A model generated the notes under the pieces. That model was not told the origin of the DNA, searched no databases, and worked only from the letters and a program-made list of their open reading frames with translations. Both the position numbers and the translations under genes were made by a program. A DNA stretch of 64,000 bases from NCBI GenBank assembly GCA_003290165.1, contig QNQO01000544.1:620001-684000 (forward strand), written 5' to 3'. Shown in pieces: positions 22,020-33,489 of the stretch. This stretch comes from Berberis thunbergii (taxonomy: Eukaryota; Streptophyta; Magnoliopsida; Ranunculales; Berberidaceae). How positions within the stretch are numbered: position 1 is the first letter of the stretch; every line of letters begins with the position of its first letter.

Positions 22020-24490
22020 CTTTGAATATAAACTCAACATATTTTATGGCAAGGAGATCATTTTTCTCCTTACTTATTCATCAAAGAGATCCCCTCTCTC
22101 CTCAACACATCTTATGACAAGGAGACCCCTCTCTCCTCAACACAACTTCATCAAGGAAATCTCCTATCTCCTTACTTATTCATCCTTGTGGCTGAGGCTC
22201 TTTCTTGCTTGCTTGCTCGGGTAGAATCCGTTAACAAAATCAAAGGGATTCATGTTAGAAAACATTCTCATTCTATCATCCATCTCCTTTATGTGGATGA
22301 TCTGATGTTTTTCTACCGTGCAACTCTAGTAGAAGATCATTCTATCAAAGACATCTTAGCAGATTATTGTACTGCTTCTGGGCAAGCAGTCAACAATGAA
22401 AAGTCATCAGTATATTTTAGCTCCAATGTCCACTACAGGCATGCCCGCATGATTACCCGAATTCTGGGGTCCAGATCTTCTAACCCCAAAGATAAATACA
22501 TTGACACTTCTTTTTTCATGTCAAACCTCGGATTTCCAATTTTGATTGACAAAATCAATACCAAACTTTCAGTTTGGAAAGCAAAAGTTTATCACAGGAA
22601 AGACAAACGGTTATGGTTAAGGTAGTCATCCACTTCATCCCTGTCTATACCATGCAAACATTTTTGTTTCCCAAGGCCATCACAAATAAGATCGACTCTA
22701 TTGGCGAGGGACTTCTGATGGAATGGAACCTCGGACCAAAAGTGAAGCACCTGTGGGAGCGTATATGTTTATCAAGACATCCTGGGGGGGCTAAATATCC
22801 CTTTAGCTAGAGTAAAAAACCTTGCCTTGAAAGCAAAAAAAAGATGGGCATCTTCTTTCACAACCACACATTCCTTGTTCTACTCAAATCCAAGCAATCT
22901 ACTTCCTCAACAAAAGCGTGTTCCAATTGATCAAACTTCCTAGCATTGCTTCATTTGCTTGGAGAGGAACCCTCACGGCCATGACCCATATGAAATCTCA
23001 CCTGATCTGGCAGATTAGATCTGGTAATGATATTGACCTTTGGCGAGATTGTTTGGTTAGACCATGTCTTGTATTGGTTGGCTGCCTTCCTTTGCCTTTT
23101 CAGGCAGAGTCTGTTAGGAAAATACCATACCTATGTCCCATCTACTAGGCAGCCTCTCCAATGGAACGATGATTTGGTTGAACCCTTATTTCCAGGACCA
23201 GTGGCCAAGGACATCCTTGACATCTGTATTCGAACTCCCCTGACACACTGATTTGGCATTTTGACAAAAGGGGGTGTTTTCAGTCAAGAGTGCAACCAAA
23301 GCTTTTGCTACAGAGGTAAGGGAAACTTCACCACCATACTTTCGTCCCCCTCTTCTTTTCTCCGCCATAAAATTGCCCATGAATTATGGAGAATAAAAGC
23401 ACCAAACAATGCTCTTTTCATTTCTCTGGAAAGTATCTCAAAACCTTCTCCCAACCAAGGCCAATTTATCCAGACTTCATGTACCCATTGATAATTGTTG
23501 CATGTTTTGCCAAAATCACTCAGAGGAAGTCACACACTTTTTTTTCCTTTGTCCCACTATTGGACACCTTTGGCTTATGACTCATTTCCCAATCAATCGA
23601 CTCCGGGCCAATGTTACTGAAGGAATGGCTCCCACATTTTTCTCATATATGTGGGATACTATTTTTTCTCATTCCAATCTCAAGGAAGAATTGTTGTCTC
23701 AATTCACAACAATTCTTTTTTCTATTTGGAAACTTCGCAACAACGTTATTTTTCGAAAGTCAAAGTTTTCCACCCAGATTCTCTTTTCATCCATCAATCA
23801 TTATTGGAACCAATGGAGGAAACAATGGTTTGATCCCCCCCAATGCTATGTCAGATTCTCAAACTATCATCTCTCTTCATCGTGCTTACGATTGTCACTG
23901 AGTCCCATTCCTCTAGTCCAGCACCTCGTCTCATCCCCTTTTCTCCCTCTAACAGTGATTCCTCCAGACTTAGTATAATTCATAGCTAACTCCAAGCAGT
24001 GACTCATCACTGTCTTAACTCTTGCAGCAGGAGCTTTCACCTGATTTCCCCCAGGCTCGAGCAGGATATGATTATTATTACTTTTGCTGCTAGTTTCTGT
24101 GTGTCATCTCAACAGGGTGTTTTAGGAATTTTTGCAGTTGATGCTCAGGGCAGAGTCTAGGCAAGATTGGTGCAAAAGATTCAAGGGAAAGTCTATAATA
24201 GTACTATGGCAAAATGTTTGGCTATTGAAGCTGCGCTTCTTTTGGTTCAATCTAGACAATGGAAAACTAGTTTTTTGCTTGGGGACTCAAGTCAACTCAT
24301 CTCCATTTTGCATGCTAACTCAGAAGAAGAATACACTAATATTCGATGGATGTGGAAACCTATTATATGTAATATTAAAACATTGTTTTCCTTTTATGAT
24401 CACTGGTATTGTAATTATATTCCCAGAGACCTCAACAAGGAGGCTCGTGACCTCGCGGTTTCTGCAGACTCCTTTTGTATCTCTGTTTAA
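22020..24490 (+). pseudogene. LINE ORF2 C-terminal half (RT end, zf-RVT, RNase H) pseudogene
   Basis: SPYLFILVAEALSCLL followed by IIHLLYVDDLMFF (22170-22310) is the catalytic YVDD region of a non-LTR reverse transcriptase. After it come LSVWKAKVYHRK (post-RT; 22560-22610), WRIKAPNNALFISLW-like zf-RVT sequence over 23386-23560, and an RNase H-type domain with AKCLAIEAALLLV and YIPRDLNKEARDLA at 24200-24490. The pieces lie in several frames with intervening stops. The RT lacks its N-terminal half, so the copy is dead. Confidence 0.75.
22027..22180. repeat. Degenerate tandem repeats over the RT 'QGDPLSPYLF' codons
   Basis: The blocks around aaggagat/caaggagaccc...tctcctcaacac and ctccttacttattcatc repeat three times before the true RT frame resumes with SPYLFILVAEAL. 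Each block encodes a variant of the GDPLSPYLF motif, so this looks like local duplication of coding sequence inside the dead LINE. Confidence 0.6.
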
Positions 24491-24499
24491 TTAATAGTA

Positions 24500-24866
24500 G
24501 GTAATATTTAACAAAAACTAAATGAAATTGCAAGTAAAGCAATAAAATTAGAGAAACCCGGAGTCTCTTGTGTAGGCATGTGTGACTCCAAATGGAACAA
24601 AAAAATTATAGTAAACTAAACTGAACCAAAAAATTAAAATAACCCTTTTATCTCATAATACGTGGTCATCTTCAATTTAAAGCAGAAAACTTTCCCTATT
24701 TCCCTCCCATCATGTAATTTTTCTACTTTTTTTTTCTTTTGAAACTAGCACAACCTATGTTTATTACATTGTTGTAAAAGAGTATAAGATTATACAAACA
24801 ATTTTTTAACAAAGAGCCATTACGGACTCAGAGAAACAATGCTAGAAGGCTACTCTAAATCAAAGT
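24500..24866. other. Gene-free interval between the LINE and element A
   Basis: AT-rich sequence with no recognised feature. Its last five bases, aaagt at 24862-24866, are the left copy of the element A target duplication. Confidence 0.6.
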
Positions 24867-27281
24867 TGATGATACATCAAACTAGACTGTCATCGAAGCC
24901 ATACACGTGGCACAAAGCGTCCATCACAAGGATCTGGCATCCCATCTATTGGGCCAGCTCCTAAAACCCAAGAAGGTTAAAGCCAACCATAGAGTCTCAG
25001 ACAATGCCCATTATAAGAAGACATAATCAAAGTTCAAATCTAGGCCCGAACGAATCAAAGCCCAAATCAGGCCCAACACGAATTCTCTCACAAAGAAGAT
25101 GAACATTGCACAAAAAAGAGTCGTGGAGGGAGTTACGCCTCCATGGACACATCTCCATAAAGGAGTAGACTGTTACGAGAAATGCCTCCTTTCGTTGTGC
25201 CTCACATGCTTAAGTTACGTAGAAAATTAACCGTGATTATTATAAAAGGTAAAGGGAACATTCGAATAAGGGATGCAACTAGGGGTGGGCACGGTTCGGT
25301 TCGGTTCGGTTCGGTTCTAAATTTTGAGGAACCTAACTCGAACCGTTTAAAATTTTATCGGTTCCGATTCGGTTCGGTTCCTCTATTTTGAACGTTGGAA
25401 CCGAACCGTTTACAACGGTTCGGTTCCTACGGTTCCAAACGGTTCCTTGAAACAATTTGAGTTAGGCCTTCCAAGAGAATAATATGATCATATCATATGA
25501 AAACAATTTGACCATGAACAAATTATCATGGGGAAATAGTAACATGAGTTAAGGTCTGGTGCATATTCTGTTTGCCATAATCCTAGTGATAAAAGAAGAA
25601 AATTGCAATCATGAACAACGCTCAAAGTGGACCTAAGACTCTTTTCAATTATCGCAAATGCAGTCTCCCTATGAGCACGACACAGGGATTACAACATTGA
25701 CATCAATAGCACCTGGAAAAGTACATGTGAAAAGTTTCCAATAATCAATTCAAAGCAAAGAAACAACACCAAATATGAAGTTAAACCTTGGTATATTTAC
25801 AACCCTAACAAATCATGTTTAACAGGTTCCAATGCTAGTCCTTCATTACTAGCATAACTTGTTTCCCAATCTTTTCGTCCACTCTCATGGGTGGCGAATC
25901 ATTCAAACTATAGCTAGTAAATTCTTCATACCAGCTTCTACCACACTATATCATCCAAATCATATTACAAAACATTTCTCCTTACCTTGATTGCAAAAAT
26001 ATCATCTTTGTATCAAAATTTACTTCTGATCAACAAATTAAGTTACTTTCATGCTTACAAATCTCATAAAGTTGCAAATTTCAGCAAATAGACATAACCC
26101 CATTGTTCATCACTACAATTTAGTACCAATCATCAAAAAATTTCACTCAAAATCCACAAAATTTTACATCAAGTTGGGGACTTACTGAGTAAAAAAGTAG
26201 AACGCAGCGTGTCCATCTTTTGCGGCAACCTAATAGAGCAACAAAGACATGAAAACAAGCACTAGAGCTCTGTACCCAAGTAGCCAAATTGGGTGGAGAC
26301 CTCTCCAACATGGCTTCCAAAGATCTGAAGCATATAAAAGTGCTCTCTTTATTCTGAAAATTAGCACCAGAGCTACAATTGATGGTAGGATTATGACCAG
26401 AGCACAAATGGGTACTTGCCAATGGAGCCAATAATGGCCCGAAATCACCATTTTTGGATTGAAACCCTAGAGAAGGTAGGGAAATACTTGGAAGTATCAA
26501 TTAGTATTGAACTCATGCATCATAATTCATCAACTTGTTCATCTCATTCACTCTGATCATCTCTCCTTCCTCTTGTCTCTCTTCTTCATTTTCTGATCTC
26601 AACAACAACAGTCAAGAGGGAGGGAAAGTGGAGAGATTATGCTCTGCGGCTGCTCTTCACCTCTTCGTGGTCGTGGACTCGTGGTTGCTCGCGAGTCGCT
26701 GCCTGCTCTGCGACTACGGCTGCTCTTCGCCTCTTCTTTTGTTTGTCAAAGACTCAAACAGGAAACAAATACAAATCACTTCTTTGTTTTCTTTCATAGT
26801 GAGGAGTGAGAGAGACTGAGGAGTGAGGTGAGGACCTAGGGTTTAGAAATAGAAACCAAAGTAAGTAGGGAATTTACTAATTTAGGGTTGGGTATATATA
26901 TTCGGTTCGAAACGGATTGGAACCGAATCGTTTGCAAAAAAAAAATTGAAACCGGAACCGAACCGTTTAAGAACGGTTCCGGAACCAAACCGTTTAAGAA
27001 CGGTTCTAACACCGAACCGAATCGTTTAACATTTTTTAAAATCAGAACCGAACCGTTTGGAGTAAAACGGTCCGGTTCGGTTTGGATCCGCGGTTCCTCG
27101 ACCCGTTTGCCCACCCCTAGATGCAACTTTAACTCAATTTTGTCCAAATTTACTTCCTTCTTTAAACAAAGTTGTTGACTTAAGCATCAGAGTGCCTTCG
27201 ACCACCAAAAAGGTGGTCCTTGGCAGTCTAACTTCTGTTTTTAAGGTCAAACTCACAGGAGGACGAGATTTGGATGCAACA
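24867..27281 (+). repeat. Element A 5' LTR, split by a hAT insertion
   Basis: It aligns along its whole length with the 3' LTR at 35937-36500, apart from the hAT insertion at 25280-27119. Without the insertion it is about 567 bp, against 564 bp for the partner. Shared landmarks are cacatgcttaagt, gcatcagagtg and accaccaaaaaggtggtc. Confidence 0.88.
25280..27119. mobile_element. Non-autonomous hAT element, 1,840 bp, inserted in the element A 5' LTR
   Basis: The ends are taggggtgggca and tgcccacccccta-like (tgcccacccta with the full CCCC), a canonical plant hAT terminal inverted repeat. An exact 8-bp target duplication gatgcaac lies at 25272-25279 and 27120-27127. Removing the element restores the LTR sequence seen in the 3' LTR. 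The subterminal regions are dense in ggttcggttcgg on the left and aaccgaaccg on the right, the usual hAT transposase-binding style of clustering. The interior, about 25450-26870, has no transposase; open frames of up to 117 aa there match nothing I recognise. Confidence 0.9.
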
Positions 27282-27282
27282 G

Positions 27283-27300
27283 TTTGGCGTCGTCCGTGGG
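27283..27300 (+). promoter_or_regulatory. Primer-binding region of element A
   Basis: tttggcgtcgtccgtggg begins one base after the 5' LTR. The same motif, with small changes, follows the LTRs of the elements at 55862 and, on the minus strand, 43246-43263. It resembles the ttggcgccgtctgtggg priming site typical of Tat-lineage Gypsy elements. Confidence 0.7.
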
Positions 27301-27379
27301 GGAATGACAAGTTTCCTTTCTAAAAAGAAGATCTACAGTGACAAAGTTCACAAAAATCTGATAAACGATCAACATGTTG

Positions 27380-30300
27380 TCAGAACAAATGACACACCCT
27401 ACAGATCTTCTACTCGACGATGATAACAATAACTCTCATATGGATGACAATGTATCACAAACAGCTTGCAAATAAGATGCAGCCCAAATCATTGGGCCAG
27501 TGCTACCCGACAATCAAGATCCACAACATACAATAGCCCAGACATCTAGTGACGCTGCCACGAATCCTCAAGTGGACCTGCTTATGGTCCAGATGAACTA
27601 CATAACGAAGATGCTAGAAAAACTCACCCAGAAGTGCATTCAATCAGTTAATCCTGTCTAGGCACCGCACCGTTAAAACTCCACCAACCGAACTCAAGGG
27701 AGTGAAGAAGTTTTAGCAAAACCCAACAGGGAAACCGTGAGAGCAATGAAATCCTCCAGGGCAAGACTCCACAGTGTGACAGAACGCTTGCTAAAATTCA
27801 TTCAAAATTGGAGTCACTGATCTCAACATATTGAACGAATTAGCCAAACTGCCATTCTCCGACGTCCTCATGATAACTCTCATGTTGAAAAAGTTCATTC
27901 CACCAAAGTTCAAAGTATACGATGACACCACCGACCCAACAGATCATCTGAGACACTTCCACCACATGATGGCATTCAAGGAAGCCACGAAGTAGATTAT
28001 GTGCAGAACATTTCCGACTAGCCTTACCTCCACGACAATGAATTGGTTCACCAGCTTACCATCGAGGTCAATAAACTCCTTCCAAGCATTAGCCACCTCC
28101 TTTATCACAAGATTCATTGGAAATCAACATATGAGGAAAGGACCACACTACCTCCTCCATGTCAAGCAGAAGCTCGAAGGGACGATACGGGAATACGTCA
28201 CTCATTTCACCAATGAACTGACAATGATCGATGAATGCAACGATAATACAACAGCTGTAACTTTCACCGTCGGGCTGAAGAGAGACCCATTTTTTCTGCT
28301 ATCAACCTGGAACCTTAGAAAAACATGGCGGTTGTCACGCCCCGACCCGCCACGGGAATCGCAGCGTGCCGATGCGTGAACTAACACCTACACAGGCGGA
28401 TCGTAACCGGCCACAACATCATAATATAACACATTCTTGATACGATAAACAAACGAAAATAGAACTACGCTAAAGTTTGAACAAAATAGATATATATTTG
28501 ATTCGCCCCGCCAGAGTCATAGCGACAAAATCAGTATACAAACATTTAGTTTAACAATATAGTACATTTGAAACACAGAGGAAGCAAAACATACCCGTAC
28601 AGGGTGGACACAACCCAAAAAGCACAAAACGCCCAAACAACGAAAATCGGGGCCTACGCGCCACGATCAGCAGGAACTCCAACACTGCCTGCACTCCAAT
28701 AGAAGCACACCCCTTGCGGGGTCAGCAAAGCACAAAGCTAGCTGGTGCGAGCGAACTAAATACAAATAACGGAATAATAAACAAGGAAATTCATGCCACA
28801 CAACAATGAATAAGCAACAAGTTCTAAAGTCTAAATCACACCGTGTCTCTAAGAATAATGTTTCTAAGTTCAAGCAACAACCCAAACATTTCAGATTCAA
28901 CAATAACTACCAGTTTACGATATATGTCCATCATTACACACGATTCAAACATGGTAAATATCAAGCAATGGAAATAAAACAATCTCATAATTCTTCCTAG
29001 CCTCCTAGGTATAGCAATCAAGTTGAAATCAAAAATCCTGTATAAGTGTCTCATATCGTAGGTATCCGCATACCCTACGAATGTGTCTCACCCAGACACA
29101 TCCCACAACGTGCACCAGTACCACTTCGGGCTTGTTTGTATCCTAATGGGGTGCCATCTGCCAGGATACAAACTCAAACATCCCGAACGACTGGCCTAAC
29201 ACGGCCAACCTAACATAATCCAAATCAAGCGCGCTGGGAGGGAAAGCGAGTAATCTCCAAAGCACGTCCTCCGGGACCCGTCCTACTGCACTATATAGTG
29301 GCAAGTGCGTGCGGGAGCTCACCGCACCTCAGCAAGCTTGCCACATGCAGTAGCGTCCACAATGTCAGGTGCGAGTCATCTCAAGCACCATCCAACTCTC
29401 GATGCGAGCAAGCTCCTAAGCATCGGCACAACAGACATTATAGCGGGGTAAAGACACTTATACTACTATCCACATGCACAAATGACAAATCTGTACATAA
29501 CCAAATGTACAAACGTGCAATCATAAACAATTCGGCAATTTTATAAAACCACGACTATGCCAGGGTCCCAACATGACCCAAATCACCACAATAAATTTAT
29601 TCGAGTCGCTTATCATACATGCTCAAGACTCGAAAATCCACGGTAAAACATGATAGGCTATGCAACCTCGAAAACAAAGCATACAAGTCTCATGTCATTA
29701 CACCAAAGCCTAATCACGCCAAAATTACTATTCGATTTCATTCAAGTATAACATGCTTTCCGAAAGTCCAAGGCATAATTCATTCACACATAACTAACAC
29801 AATCCTCGAAATATCTGAAAACTCCGAATTTCAGATTTGGATTCAATTCTACACGATTGACGGTATACTATAAAAATTCATTTCAGGATTTCAAGTAATT
29901 ATTTTATCAAAATAAATATTATAGTTCCACTCACCTGGCAGAATGGATTTTCAAAACCCAATTCCTACCAGTCGAAGCTCCAAACACGCAAAACCACGAA
30001 TGCGGGACCACGAAAATTCTAAAACTACAAGGCGGACTCGAAAATGAGCAAACTAGCCGAAAACTGAAATAAATAAATAAATACAAGCGGCGCGCGACTG
30101 AAAGGAAAACTTACAGGCAATAGGAATTCGGCAACCACCCCGCCGAAACCCAAAGTTTGGCGAAAACGCGCAGAAACCCTCCCTACTCGGTCTGATTGCT
30201 GCCAAACTGCACAACAACCCACAAAAGAGTCTAAGGACACTCAGAGTCACGAAAATGAGGCTCACCCAAGCACCCAAAGCCCGGTTTCACGCCGAGGAAC

Positions 30301-31410
30301 CCTCCAAACAAACATGCACCCTGATTTTTTTGAAAAAAAATTTGGCCAACCCCAAAACAGTCTTGCATGTCGGTTCTAAGGGCTCCCAAGGACGCCACCA
30401 AGGCCCTAACACGGCTGATCGGAGCTAAAAACCCGATCAAACCCCAAATCAAATGAAAACTGATTTTTTTTTTTTTTTGAAAAAAAGCAACTGAGAAATA
30501 AATAGGGGGAAGAGAGAACGAACCGAGGAGGAGGAGGAGGTGAGATTGGGGAAGAAAATCCACCAAAAACCACCGACGAAAACTGTCGAGAATTGAAGAG
30601 GCGAGTCGCTCGCTGCTGGACGAAAGGAAAACCAAAAAGAAATAAAAGAAGGAGAAGAAGAAAGGGGGGAGGGGAGGGGTCGTTCTGTTTTAAAGGGGTG
30701 GGTGGCTATGTGCCCCCACCACCTTTGCTGAGTACACCCCGGCTTAAAAAAACTTTTTTTTTAAAACACGCAGATCTCACAGCGGTCTTGCTGAAAACTA
30801 CCCACAAATAAACAACCTCAGAAGAGATGAAAGTTGCCAAGAGAAAAAATAAACAGGAAAGGGAAAATCATTCAAGGAAACGGGAAAGGAATGAAGAGAG
30901 AAGACGAGATGGTGGACCACGGGAAGATAGCAGTCAATCAAAGAAACATCGGAATGGCGGAATGACCGAATCCAACCAACAGGAATCCAATAAGTTGCAA
31001 TCAGCACGGCCCAGTCACAAGCGGATAACCAACATAATGAAAAAGCATACAAACCATACACGACCCTAAAGACAAACCGAACCAACATCCTGAAATACAT
31101 GGCAAATTAGGATAACGTCAACTGGCCACCCAGGATGGGAGGAGACCCAAAAGGAAGAGAAAAAACAAGTATTGTTCCTTCCACAGGGATCACGGGCATG
31201 ATACTGAGGATTGATACAAGTTGAAAGAAGAAATTGAGCATTGAATTCAAAGAAGACGACTCGATGAATTCATTAGAATGCTAGACAAGCAACTCAAGGG
31301 TAAAGAAAAGGCATATACCACCGCCACAGGATCGAAAGAACAATCTAGGGAACAAATATATGTCTTACACTACATGGCCAAGGGGAGAAAAATGATCCAC
31401 CTAAGTAAAT
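27380..31410 (+). pseudogene. Element A gag pseudogene, split by a solo LTR
   Basis: Gag forms the retrotransposon particle. The core at about 27890-28331 includes DPTDHLRHFHHMMAF, MCRTFPTSL, MNWFTSLP and a long REYVTHFTNEL stretch, matching the gag cores of the elements at 42147-42760 and 56334-57000. It is cut at 28331 by a 2.4-kb solo LTR and resumes at about 30769 with a charged Lys/Arg-rich segment. The C-terminal motif YCSFHRDHGHDTED follows near 31170-31210, characteristic of Tat-type gag. Several in-frame stops follow. No protease, RT or integrase comes after it. Confidence 0.75.
28332..30768 (-). mobile_element. Solo LTR, about 2.4 kb, inserted in element A gag
   Basis: Read on the minus strand the block starts tgttttaaaaa and ends ggggcgtgaca, as long LTRs of Del/Tekay-type chromoviruses often do. 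Sequence on either side joins into one gag reading region when it is removed. The flanks ggcgg (28327-28331) and cgcag (30769-30773) are a weak 5-bp match, and the expected undamaged site is unknown. It has no internal gag-pol, so it is a recombined solo LTR or a very long single LTR. The family assignment is inference. Confidence 0.55.
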
Positions 31411-32040
31411 AAGCACTCCCGCTCGAGTAGATCTATATCAAAGTAGGTGAACTAACATTGTGAAGATGCTTGCACCGATCGACTCAAGGACCCTACCGAC
31501 GGATGCAAGCCCAATCCGAATTACCAACGAAAGAATAATGACAACATACTCGATCAAACCTCAGCAAGCTACGCCAAACAATGTGCTGATGGAAACATGA
31601 TCGGACAGTTTAGCACTGATGTGGGCATGATCGGTCAAACCAATACTGCTTGGCTACCGAATCAAAAAACATCCTGAGTCAATTAACTTCAATGGTGAAC
31701 AGTGAATAGGAGCAATAGTGTATCAGGCAACGATGGACATAGATTAAACGAGAAAAAACACTAAAGGCGTGAACCTCTGACACGAGGATAGACATCAACC
31801 ACGCAATGTTCAAGAGGATAAAGTAAATCACTCCCCAATGTAGCATAATTGCTCCAAAAAAGTTGTTAGGAACGGCTGGAACATCCAAAAGGGAATATCA
31901 ATAAAATTACAAATTTGGAATCATCATCCCATGCAGGATAAAAGCGTCAAAATGTAGCCATACAAGACAATCAACATATAAGGCCAAAAGGAATCAGGAC
32001 GCAAGTCGGATACAAATAATAAACTCCTGGTCTGATAACC
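31411..32040 (+). other. Element A internal region without pol
   Basis: Between the gag tail and the tandem array there are only about 600 bp. No protease, reverse transcriptase, RNase H or integrase motif is recognisable in any frame I read. This is the main evidence that element A is non-autonomous. Confidence 0.6.
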
Positions 32041-33050
32041 CAATGATGTGAAAGTTGGACGAACGAGTCAACTAAATAAAAACAACTTCGGGTCGACTGG
32101 AACATCGAACCAACGAAGTGAAAGTTGGACGAACGAGTCAACTAAATAAAAACAACTTTTGGTCGACTAGAACGTTGAACCAACAAAGTAAAAGTTAAAT
32201 AAAAGCAACTTCGAGTTGACTGGAATGTCGAACCAGAAAAGTAAAAGTTGGACGAACGAGTTAACTAAATAAAAGCAACTTCGAGTCGACTAGAATGTCG
32301 AACTAACGAAGAGAAAGTTTGACGAATGAGTCAACTAAATAAAAAAAACTTCGGGTCGACTGGAACATCGAACCGACAGAGTAAAAGTTGGAATAATGAG
32401 TCAACTAAATAAAAACAACTTCTGGTCAACTATAACGAACCAACGAAGTGAATGTTGGACAAATGAGTCAACTAAATAAAAGCAACTTCGGGTCGATTGG
32501 AACGTCGAACCAACGAAGTGAAAGTTGGAGGAACGAGTCAACTAAATAAAAACAACTTCGGGTCGATTCAAACATCGAAGCAACAAAGTGAAAGTTGGAC
32601 GAACAAGTCAACTAAATAAAAACAACTTCGAGTCGACTGGAATGTCGAACCAACGAAGTGAAAGTCGGACAAACGAGTCAGCTAAATAAACAACTTTGGG
32701 TCAACTAGAATGTCGAACCAACGAAGTAAAAGTCGAACGAATGAGTCAACTAAATAAAAGCAACTTGGGGTTGATTGGAACGTCAAACCAAGGAAGTGAA
32801 AGTCGGACGAACAAGTCAACTAAATAAAAACAACTTCAAGTTGACTGGAATGTCGAACCAACGAAGTGAAAGTTCGACGAATGAGTCAACTAAATAAAAA
32901 CAACTTCGGGTCAACTGGAACGTCGAACCAATGAAGTGAAAATTGGATGAACAAACCAACTAAATAAAAGTAACTTCGGGTCGATTGAAACGTCAAACCA
33001 ACGAAGCGAAAGTTGGATGAAACAACTTCGGGTCAACTGGATTGTCGAAT
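32041..33050. repeat. 70-bp tandem array in element A, about 15 copies
   Basis: The unit begins caacgaagtgaaagttggac and continues gaacgagtcaactaaataaa and caacttcgggtcgactgg. Copies start at 32041 and 32111 and continue every 70 bp (two are shortened to about 52-53 bp, two to 67-68 bp) to about 33050. Three more degraded units may extend to about 33250. It lies downstream of gag and upstream of the antisense ORF, the position where Tat-lineage elements carry variable tandem repeats. Confidence 0.93.
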
Positions 33051-33489
33051 CTATGAATTAAGAGTTGAGTGAATAAGCCAATTCGAAAAAAAAATTCATT
33101 TTGATTAGAGCATCAAACCAGCGAAGCAAAGATGAAAGAACAGGTCGACATACCTCAAGAGAACCTCAGATCAACTAACACGCCAGATCAACGAAGTAAA
33201 AGACAAACGAATAAAACAATTTTCTCATAAATAGCTTCGAGACAACCAACATGAGGTTAAGACATACGCATCAAAGCGTAGGAGAATTCAAATCAAGGAA
33301 ATTCAGGCAAGATAAAAAAGGTAGCTGTAAAAATCAAAGCTGGAGATACGAAGTGCAACTCATTTTGACAATAATGACCGACCTATACAAGGTGCATGCA
33401 ACACGAACGAGTCAACAAGATGAACTATGACTACAAAAAAAAATAATGGAGAAAATTCATGTTCTTTAATAAAACTATTCTATTACATT

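Larger units (their letters stand above)
20100..24490 (+). mobile_element. L1-type LINE, decayed, with the central endonuclease/RT part missing
   Basis: On the plus strand there is an ORF1-like region (DUF4283 plus CCHC knuckle) at 20139-20882. The second half of an ORF2 follows: RT motif YVDD, post-RT region, zf-RVT, and a C-terminal RNase H-like domain ending near 24490. Between 20900 and 22020 the expected endonuclease and first RT half are absent, replaced by unrelated sequence. The frame is broken many times. No poly-A tail or target duplication is clear. Confidence 0.75.

Noticed and set aside
26147..26500. 117-aa open frame inside the large hAT element
   Set aside because: No hAT transposase or zinc-finger pattern, and competing frames exist on both strands. 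Treated as non-coding interior.
30231..30635. 134-aa minus-strand open frame
   Set aside because: It lies inside the solo LTR leader region, is Ser/Phe-rich and has no domain match. It is probably non-coding LTR sequence.
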